From Muricea muricata (taxonomy: Eukaryota > Cnidaria > Anthozoa > Malacalcyonacea > Plexauridae), in the NCBI GenBank assembly GCA_963855995.1, contig OY979716.1, positions 88,809,042-88,873,041 on the forward strand: a stretch of DNA of 64,000 nt. Reading direction: 5' to 3'. Shown one piece after another: positions 53,780 through 62,168 of the stretch. The notes beneath the pieces are model-generated. The model made no database searches. It worked only from the letters and a program-made list of their open reading frames with translations, and had not been told where the DNA came from. Both the position numbers and the translations under genes were made by a program. Every line of letters begins with the position of its first letter. Position 1 is the stretch's first letter.

Positions 53780-54399
53780 TTTAAAAAGTATTTTACTGCG
53801 TTTATAGAAATTGCCTAGCTAAAGATGTAAAGCGCTGACTTGAAATTAATAAAGCTTTCCGCTTTGTATCACACAATGACGTCAAAGCGCTCAAAAGTAC
53901 ACGCAATCCCCCCCCCCAGTTCAACAAATATGGCGGCGATAATATGCGCAAAATTCAGTGAAACAAAGTCTAATATCTCGGTAACAAAAGAGAGTTGAGG
54001 CGAATGAATGGCCATTCTAAGGTATGCTAGTGAAGGACTTTTACATAAGGGGCACTTGTGTTGGGGGTGGACTGTCCCTTTAACTTGACTGTTTGAATTG
54101 ACCGCATCACTGACATCTATTTCTTTAGGACCATTAGTGACCTTATTAATGCAAATCTCTTTGATGTTATTTTCGTTAGGAATATTTTGCACATGACTAG
54201 GCGTTGATTTTACTTGACTATTTGAGCAATTTTGTTTTTGAAGTTGTTTTATAAATCCAGCAATTAGTGCAACAGTATCAGACAGAGATAGGATAATCTC
54301 TCTGTCAACAGCTTGACTAGTTTTAAGCCCCTCAATTTCCGACGTTTAAGCTCCTCAATTTCCGCGTTTCTTTTTAACAAAGGTTTGCTTATAATTAGA

Positions 54400-55785
54400 G
54401 TGTTATTCTTGAAACAGCATTGGCTTGACTGTATAGGAAACTTAACTTCTTTTTATTTCAGGCATTTTTTAAAGCATTTTTCGTCAGAAAATGCTTGATG
54501 TACATGTATTACTGCTAATAATGTTGGTAGCGTTGGTAAATTTGGAAAATGTTATTAAAATTAACAATATACAAGGCTGAATTATATAAATGTAAATATA
54601 TTATTGAATTATTTAAATTATTGAATACAATTATTGAATTATTTAAATACATGTTACATAGTTAGTTATTTACATGTATACTTGCCACAGAATGTTGACA
54701 AGAATTGGGTGAGATTAAGTATTTTTGTATCTGCGAATGCAGATATATTGTTGTCGTGCGCGTGCTGTTAGCTGTTAGCTGTTAGCTTGTAGCCAATCAC
54801 CGAATGCGTAATTAGAAATAGCCAATAGTCGAGAAGATAACATTAAAATGGCGTATTACTTAATGATCATTCAGACCATAGTATGTTTAACTGGAGTGAT
54901 TTTCCAAATTCCAAAATGGCGTGTGCCAAGACTGTTAAAGAGTGAAGAGTTAATTAAGCCTTACTGGACAAGGACTGCTTAGGTTTATTGAACTGAAGAC
55001 TTTTCGTAGCGTGACTGGATATTCTATTTCTATGTCTAAATATGTCTAAGCAAGATGATGGTTCGATAACTGGGGAAATATTGCATCGGTTGAATAATCC
55101 ATCTGCTTAAAACAGTCAACAAACCGATTTGACAGAAGCAGTGACATTGATACAATGATAACGAAGGTACAATAACAACATGGACTACATGTACGTAATT
55201 TTTAGAAGTCCAGTTAACTTGTTTAAAACGGGTTTGAGTATACTGTATGTTTTGATGGATGGGCTTGTTGTTTTCATTATGTGCATTGTGTTTCATTTCA
55301 CTAGTTGTTCTTGCAGTGTACACTTGCATTATCTAGTATTTGTCTGTGATTGCATTTATTTGGTACACACCTTATGCTTGTGTACAATTTCTTGAACTTC
55401 TTGTTCTTTTGAATAGTTAATGTATATATCATGTATAGAAACCGTGTACCAGCACTTAGTAGCATTCGTGCTTAAAGTCTATTAAGGCTTAGATCTGAAA
55501 TCCGAATAATAGGCCGACATTTTCCCTTGGGTAATATTATCAGCTTGAGTCGCTTTATTTGTTAAATCTTAATCACCAGCAATTGCATTGAAACAAAAAA
55601 TATCCATATGAGACAAAGCTAATTTTGCATGAATGATTGATGTTAAATTGATCATCAGTTAATCATGAAATTTTGGTTGCACAGAGTGTATAAAAAAAGT
55701 AGACCCTTTGAAGTAGCTGCAAATTTGATTAACTGCAATCTGTGCATTAATTTGACAGTTCAGAATGACTCGATTTAAAATTCAC
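54400..55785. other. No recognisable gene; AT-rich with short tandem repeats
   Basis: Holds TATTGAATTATTTAAAT-type repeats at about 54597-54650, three GCTGTTA units at 54766-54787, and AAAATGGCG motifs at 54846 and 54913. Frames present are short and without motifs. Confidence 0.5.
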
Positions 55786-55789
55786 TTAA

Positions 55790-57013
55790 GGTGGCCCCAT
55801 AGGGTTTTAGTTAAAAAGTGCATTGTAGCCGTTAAGGCCGTCTCATTTCCACATCTTTCATTATAAAACTATGAAATTCAGTACAAGTGTTATTGAAGTC
55901 TTGCTGAAGATTTTAAAGTGGTGATTTTGCGCTAAAACATTGTTGCCATGGCAACAAGTGGATAAGAACATGGCTTGCGTTTCGTCTTCTTTCCGCAATT
56001 TTCGAGATTTCCTTCGGTGAATTATTTTTTAATTGAACATGTTGTATGGTACTGACGTAAGGGTTTCACTTACACACTTTAAAAAGATTCTATTAATAGG
56101 TTTTTTTATTATCCTACAAAATGTCAAAAATCAATGTAAAAAAAAATCCCTTTGATAAAATTTTTCAAAAAAATCACATTTCAAGCACTTAAGCGATGGT
56201 AATTGATGAGCAAAATTTTAAAAAAATTCACCGAAGGAAACGGGTAAAATTCACAGTTTAATTTCATTATATTTTTTTGCTTTGACGTCATAAAATTTTT
56301 GAAACCAGTTTTTCACGCGTGGAGTCCGGCACATTTCGTGGACAACAACCAGAACAGCGAGAAATGCGTGTTTTTGATAATAGCCGCAGTATTTTTTCGT
56401 TTGAACGGTGCAACCTTATTTAGAAAGAGGTTAAAAGACATTCATATTGCCAAAAAGTAAAAACAAGACATAATAAGGCATCAAATCAAACCACTGCTTC
56501 TTAAATTTATTCTTGTCATTAAAAACCGATGTACGAAAATATTCTCAAAACTCATGACTGCATGCACGATAGTTATAAGACTATGTTATTAAGACACGAC
56601 AGACATCCGACCTTAATTAAACAAGAAAACTTACATAAGCTTCGGTAACATTTCAGAAGAGCCATGAAGTCGATAAAGACAATACAAAATGGCTCAGTCG
56701 GAGTCCATACACTTTCGTAAAATTTCGAGCATGAAAAATTACATTACCGGACATATAAAAGCGCCTAAAAATCGTTTTAAAACTGATCGAAATCACCTAA
56801 TACTTGAACTTGGAAACACAAACGATTGTAAGCAAGAACTGTCGTCTTTTTTGTGTGTAGAAACACAAAAATATCGGCGAAAACAATGTTTTCAACTTTG
56901 AACGTGAAAAATTTTATTATAGCTGGCCACGAACATTCCACGCGTGATTAGTGCGGACAGCGTCTGATCTCTATAAATCCGGTTATAACTGAACAAAACC
57001 ATAGGGAGCCACC
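55790..57013. mobile_element. 1,224-bp TTAA-flanked non-autonomous element
   Basis: TTAA at 55786-55789 and 57014-57017. Ends begin GGTGGCCCCATAGGGTTTT and, inverted, GGTGGCTCCCTATGGTTTT (16 of 19). TTAA targets are used by piggyBac and Kolobok elements. A 70-codon frame at 56689-56901 (MAQSESIHFRKISSMKNYIT) shows no known domain. Confidence 0.8.
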
Positions 57014-57017
57014 TTAA

Positions 57018-57780
57018 CAGATTTAATTCGTTCTTATTTTGAATACACCTTGAATATCTTTAACAATATAATGAATTACAAATTCACATTTTTGTACAGC
57101 GTGTTTTGTTTGCTGAAGTTATTCTACCTTATCCCATGATTATACAATCATGCATTTCTACGCATATATTAATTTGACCGAATTAAAAAGCATTCCAAAA
57201 GTATACTTTTTTATATACATCCTGTAGTAAACCATATTTGTAAAACTAAAGTTATTTGATTTATGCATTGTATACTCGACATGCATTTTTATATCGATTT
57301 TTAAAAATAACAATTAATATCCATTAATATCCATGCAAATTTGGTTCCAACAATTGTGATAAATGTTAAAATATTTCAAGTATTTACCTCTGAAATGATA
57401 CTGTTATCAAAATTTTATGTCATGATAATTTCATATGTTTTTATTAAAAACTTTATATTATAAAGTAATAATTTCAAACACATTGGACTATTTATATCAA
57501 TATTTATTGCAATCATTCTACTACAAAAACATATTTATGCTGTGCGAAGCTACCTGTACGCGTAGCGTACCTTTTTTTCGCAGATACATGTACGCTAGCG
57601 TACCTATTTTTAAAATGTTGTGTCACACGAGATGTATCACTTTACACACGTACAGCATTAATGCATTTACTAAAGGATAAATATCAGAGACATGACAATT
57701 TTAAATTATGTAAGACTAAGATACCAATTCCATCCATATCAGTGTGACATACATCCTTGGATAGTCTTGAATATGCTGTA
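57018..57780. other. No recognisable gene
   Basis: AT-rich. Two neighbouring near-palindromes, GTACGCGTAGCGTAC at about 57556 and GTACGCTAGCGTAC at about 57590. Confidence 0.5.
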
Positions 57781-57781
57781 T

Positions 57782-58680
57782 TCAAGCTTTAATCAGTGGA
57801 TCCATGAAGTTAGTAAGCAAACAGCAAACTGACCAAACCTGGTTGATGGACCCATACATCGTTGCATCAATTACACCGTCCAAAATGTGGAAACCTTCCA
57901 CTCGTCTAATTGCTCTCTCAACGTGGATTCGAACAGATGCAATTTCTTGTGTTTCAACTACTTCTGCTGGAAGAAGGCTACTTCGGTCCTTAAGAAATGG
58001 TGGTTTGTTTAACTTCAGTCCTCGCGCTTCAAGAAAATCCAAAATTAAATAGCGAAACCTTTATCTGCCATAATGTTGTCTCCCCTATCATATGGTAACT
58101 CGAGTACCCTAGACCTTTCAGTAAGTTCCCTGTCACTTATGGACCCAGTGTATAACTGTGATACAAAACTAACGGCTAGTGTAGGAGAAATTCCAATAAG
58201 TCCTTTCAGTGTGTTTCTTTGTTTGTATGATGAAAATGACATGGACTGTTTACACAGAGAGGAAGGAATCTCTGTGATGATTTCTGTAGCATCAAGTATG
58301 ATTCTTGTGTCAGGATATAAAGCTTTGAAGCAACTAGCCATATTCTCGCTTACTACTTCTTTGTTGGGAAAAATATTTAGGCAGCCAAGTTTGAGAAATA
58401 AAAAGTTCACAAAAGTGATGATAACAGTACTTATTGTACTTTATGATAAACCATACAAGTGTGCCAATGTGGACTCTGCCATACCACGCCTTAGTCGGAC
58501 AAAGGTTATAAATAATGCCTCCTGTAAATCCAATGCTCTTGGTCGTCCTGCTGAAGATTTTGGTTTGTTGCTACTGCAGGCCCCACAAAAATATAAAAGT
58601 TGAATAATGAAACAAATCAACGGGGAAATTAGGCTATGCATCATGACTAATGCTTGATTGTACATCAAAAACTTTCCTTG
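57782..58680 (-). pseudogene. IS5/ISL2EU-like (DDE_Tnp_4) transposase relic
   Basis: Reading leftward: LYFCGACSSNKPKSSAGRPR and LDLQEALFITFVRLRRGMAE, STLAHLYGLS, a helix-turn-helix of the HTH_Tnp_4 type; then, after a frame change near 58440, LFLKLGCLNIFPNKEVV, RIILDATEIITEIP (first Asp), NTLKGLIGISPTLAVSFVSQ, LYTGSISDRELTERS (second Asp), and NIMADKGFAI. A frame change near 58045 leads to MDFLEARGLKLNKPPFL and IASVRIHVERAIRRVEGFHI with the glutamate, ending NFMDPLIK. This is the DDE superfamily 4 order. The N-terminus and TIRs are not found. Confidence 0.8.
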
Positions 58681-58736
58681 TAAGACTTTGTTTTATAAGT
58701 ATACCACTTAAATTGTTACTCACCTGAGGCCATCTT

Positions 58737-59617
58737 TCAAGCCAACTTCTTTATATATTTTTTTCTGAGGGTTATACCATCATCACACCCAGCTTTGTAA
58801 ACAGGAACCTTCTTAAGCAATGACCATTTGATAGTGAATGACTTTTCTGCTGCCTTCAATTCCCATACATTTTTTGATAGCTCCGTTTCCGTTGAGTACT
58901 TTTTGTGAGTGAGTGACTTGGCATGGTTTCTAAATCTTGTTTTAAAGTCATCGGCGGTGACTCCAATGTACTTTACTGGCTTATTGTTGTCTGTTGTAAC
59001 TTCGGCTTGATATACCACGCGTTTTGTGAGACATTTACCTTCGGCCGGGCATTTGTTGGGTTGTCTACAGTTGCACTGTCGCGTGTTCTCTGTGTTGCTT
59101 ACGTTCGTTTGTCTCGTGTGTTTGTTTAGTATTTCCCTGTTGTGTCTGTTTATGAACGAGCTCATGTTGTCTAGGCAACTGTAGCTAATTTGTACGTTGT
59201 GTCGATTAAAGATTTTGTGTAGTTTGTTAGAATGGGGGAAGTGTTTGTCAATCAGTTGGAGGAATCGTTGTCCTACATTTGTTTTTACGTTCTTGCTGTA
59301 AGGGGGGTTGTACCATATAAGTGTTTCGTTGTCTGTTTCGTCTTTGCGTTCTGTTGCTGTCGCTGTTTTCGTTGCTTGTAAAATTGCTCGTAGGTTAGAG
59401 TTGCGTTGAAGTTGCTTTGTCTTAAAGCGTCATTGTACAGTTGGGATGAGTCATCAAATGTTTGTTTGTTGCATGAGAGTTTGTTGATACGTTTGTTAAT
59501 GGATGAAGGTAGCTGCTTTACGATAGCAGGTGGGTGGTTTGAAAGACGGTTAATGTACAAGGGTTCGTCATTAGGTTTTCTGTACGGTCTGTATGTGCCG
59601 TCCGTCAAGTCAAGTGT
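58737..59617 (-). pseudogene. Penelope-like element tail, minus copy
   Basis: From 59617 leftward: the post-RT region (YRPYRKPNDEPLYINRLSNH, PPAIVKQLPSSINKRINKLS), a frameshift at about 59330, YNPPYSKNVKTNVGQRFLQL and IDKHFPHSNKLHKIFNRHNV, then the linker CNCRQPNKCPAEGKC and GIY-YIG core VKYIGVTADDFKTRFRNHAK, ending at YKAG near 58780 where unrelated sequence begins. The reverse transcriptase upstream of 59617 is missing. Confidence 0.82.
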
Positions 59618-60142
59618 TATGACAACATGAGCTCGTTCATAAACAGGCACAACAGGAAAATACTAAACAAACACACGAGACAAACGAACGTAAGCAACAC
59701 AGAGAACACGCGACAGTGCAACTGTAGACAACCCAACAAATGCCTGGCCGAAGATAAATGTCTCACAAAAAGCGTGGTATATCAAGCCGAAGTTACAACA
59801 GACAACAATAAGCCAGTAAAGTACATTGGAATCACCGCCGATGACTTTAAAACAAGATTTAGAAACCACGCCAAGTCACTCACTCACAAAAAGTACTCAA
59901 CGGAAACGGAGCTATCAAAGCATGTATGGGAATTGAAGGCAGCAGAAAAGACATTCACTATCAAATGGTCATTGCTTGAGAAGGTTCCTGTTTACAAAGC
60001 TGGTTCTAGAAGGTGTAACCTATGCCTTGAGGAAAAACTTACTATCATGAAAAACAAAGATAATGCCTTATTGAACAAACAAACCGAACTATTTACCAAG
60101 TGTAGACGTGTAACGCGATACCTAGTATCAAACTGTAAATAG
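59618..60142 (+). CDS. Penelope-like GIY-YIG endonuclease domain, plus copy
   Basis: 171 open codons: FINRHNRKILNKHTRQTNVS, cysteine linker CNCRQPNKCLAEDKC, GIY-YIG core VKYIGITADDFKTRFRNHAK, STETELSKHVWELKAAEKTF and the C-terminal AGSRRCNLCLEEKLTIMKNK, ending RRVTRYLVSNCK. It is about 94 percent identical to the minus copy in the shared part and has the full C-terminus that copy lacks. In the linker, P in the minus copy (NKCP) is L here. The two copies start at the same place, 59617/59618, facing away from each other. Confidence 0.85.
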   Translation, partial: YDNMSSFINRHNRKILNKHTRQTNVSNTENTRQCNCRQPNKCLAEDKCLTKSVVYQAEVTTDNNKPVKYIGITADDFKTRFRNHAKSLTHKKYSTETELSKHVWELKAAEKTFTIKWSLLEKVPVYKAGSRRCNLCLEEKLTIMKNKDNALLNKQTELFTKCRRVTRYLVSNCK

Positions 60143-60779
60143 AGAGTAGCTTCACCAGATCTGTCAGTTGCCTGACGATCGCTTTATAGCGTGAAACTCG
60201 GAGTAGCACAGCAGGTCTACAAAATAAATAAATATATCCGCTCTACCAGTAATGGTATTGAGCGCTCTAAAATCATTGACAAGTCTCGTAACCATTCTGG
60301 TACAGTTAATTCTTGGTTTTTGATTTTTCCTTTAAATAAGCGAAGAATACAAAGCCTATCTTTTCAAAATCTCAAAAGTGAGTATAATATAAATGCAACT
60401 TACCTAGTTGTTTGCTTTGGTATAACTGCCGTGCCTTTTGCTTGCATATTTCTCTTTCAAAAATATATTTCTGGTTTTTATAGAATTGTAAATCTTTGTA
60501 AACATGGTAATTTGCCCAACGTGTCCAATTTAAATCTAAAATAGACTTTCGGCCAAAAGAAACAACCAGCAACTTGAAAAAAATCTCGCCCAAAGCTTTG
60601 CCGGCTGTGAACAAATTCACTGCTACGTAAACACAGGCTCGCACTGATTGGACGAAAAGGTTTTTGCACGTGTGAAAAAATGGTTTCATGATCCTGATTG
60701 GATAACGGTCGTTTACAGCAAATCACGAAACGGCTTTTCACACGAGAAAAGTCGTACGTAAATATCAGTATGTATATAA
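60143..60779. other. No recognisable gene
   Basis: Includes the Penelope 3' flank (to about 60200). Frames on both strands (60191-60544 plus; 60741-60372 minus) have no motif I recognise. Confidence 0.4.
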
Positions 60780-61270
60780 TGAATAATTTTCCTTGCTCTT
60801 GAACCTCTCAGGCAGGTAAGTGCAGATCCGATAAACCGAACGAAATTCTGGCTCTTATCCAACTCTAGGTTGTCGAATAATCTTCGCCATTCTTTATGGC
60901 TACGAACGCTGCTAATCGACTATGGTATCTTACACATTCTTTGTCCATACCGCCTGTGGTAGTGAATACGAGTGGTGTATATAAATGTTCTTTGCTCTAT
61001 TTCGAGGACTCTAGTTGCATAGAAGCGCTTCTTCTCGTTTTCGTGTATCTTGTAAACTTGGCATAGTCCCAGGTCCTTGTATGAATCAGCATTGGGGTGA
61101 CACACCCTTACATCAAAAAAGGCTGATCGTTGAATTTTCCTGAAACCACGTGCACGAATGTCAAGCCAAGCATCGGGTGCTGTATTAGAACCATGGAACT
61201 GTGATAGATCTGGAACGATTACTCGGCAATATCGTCCTATGAGTGCTTGAAGCCAAACATGCTACAAGTT
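60780..61270 (-). pseudogene. Retrotransposon polyprotein C-terminal fragment
   Basis: From about 61270 leftward: [20 protein letters not shown]-type start, [60 protein letters not shown], then, in a shifted frame after about 60990, [20 protein letters not shown] and [16 protein letters not shown] before a TAG. This pattern ends many reverse-transcriptase ORFs annotated in cnidarian genomes. No RT core is present. Truncated at its 5' end. Confidence 0.6.
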
Positions 61271-61505
61271 TTTGTCAACTGCGCACAAACCTTCGCGGCC
61301 AACGTTCCTTTCGGTTCGTCGACAATCGAAGAGCGTGCAAAATGTTTTTATCGTCGTTTTTTGCAAATTTTGTGCTTTGAATCTGCCACTCATGTCTCTT
61401 AGTTTATTGGAAGGCAAGAAACTGTGGAGGAAAAGCAAAATCGATAAGAATCAAGAACAATTAGACAAGCAAATACAAGACGGAAATATAAAAAATGAAT
61501 ACTAG

Positions 61506-62160
61506 TACATTAATATTTGTATATTCTTAGTTTTGTACACAACAATGTTCGTGCAATGAAACGGTTATGAAACAATTTGAAACGTCGATATTAAAATAAG
61601 TGCATCATATTTTTATTTATAGCGTTTGAATATATCATAATGTTTATTGACCGCTTAACAAAATTTGTTTTGTCGACTGATGTCTGTCGCTTGGTTTTCC
61701 TGCTTGTAGTACAGACTCGCAATGACGCTTCCTGTACGTAAACAAGCCAAGAGGGAAATATCTGTCAGCCGTGTGTTTAATTAGTTTTATTCCGTGATCG
61801 TCATTTGTTTAGGGTAAGTAGATTAACGTTTTTTGACATTAACAACATTGCATGTTTTGTTGGCATGACGTCACTTGTTTAGCGCAAGTGTAATTTAACA
61901 CTAGTAAATATCGAGACAAGTATTGCAGTTTAAAAGGAGACCAGCTTTCGCAGCAAAGAAAAGACAATTAGTTAGAGAGTCACAGACGCAAGAGATCCAC
62001 CCTTCAGAATCTTATATACATAACATTAAAAGGAAATCTCCTCTGCGTCGCCGTTTCGTCTTCCGGGCATGTGTCTGAACCAAGTTCTGAAGGTTGATAC
62101 AGTTAAGTGCCGATTTAGCAGGCAAACAAAGCGACAGACATTCGCGTTTAATGTAATTGA
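61506..62160. other. Upstream region of the BEL/Pao-like element, possible LTR and leader
   Basis: Contains repeated GACGTCACTTGTTTAGCG/CGTCATTTGTTTAGGG-type words at about 61800 and 61866 and purine-rich sequence. I could not fix LTR borders because the 3' LTR lies outside the window. Confidence 0.3.
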
Positions 62161-62168
62161 AAAGCACC

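Larger units (their letters stand above)
49062..54079 (-). mobile_element. Kolobok-type DNA transposon, about 5 kb, left end trimmed
   Basis: The right end (54079 inward) begins AGGGACAGTCCACCCCC next to a TTAA at 54080-54083. About 150 bp of this end are matched in inverted orientation at 49062-49215 (AAGTCCTTCA, TAGAATGGCCATTCATTCGC, GAGATATTAGACTTTGT). The left TIR lacks its outer roughly 14 bp: TTA at 49059-49061 runs straight into CCCCC. TTAA TSD, AGGGACAG ends and a THAP-domain transposase identify Kolobok. Cargo: a P2X7-ballast-like exon (+), the transposase (-) and a nested LINE. The insertion is inside a LINE ORF1 repeat. Confidence 0.88.
44985..54395 (-). mobile_element. L2/CR1-like LINE carrying a CCCH-finger ORF, heavily nested
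   Basis: Minus-strand order: coiled-coil ORF1-type start (about 54395-54084), repeat units, Kolobok insertion (49062-54079), a further unit, foldback insertion (48379-48948), CCCH finger region, endonuclease (47879-47249), linker, reverse transcriptase (46917-45010) split by a MITE (45502-45740). The ORF1 part contains a degenerate tandem unit of about 130 bp (SQVxNIxNxNNxxxINKxxN pattern). ORF1, endonuclease and RT seem to lie in one continuous reading direction, with a TAA at 47879 separating finger and endonuclease parts. Frameshifts near 47545, 47330 and 46290 confirm decay. Confidence 0.8.

Noticed and set aside
55036-55395. Hydrophobic frames at 55.0-55.4 kb as a membrane protein
   Set aside because: Low-complexity, cysteine/histidine-rich frames on both strands with no conserved motif or splice context.
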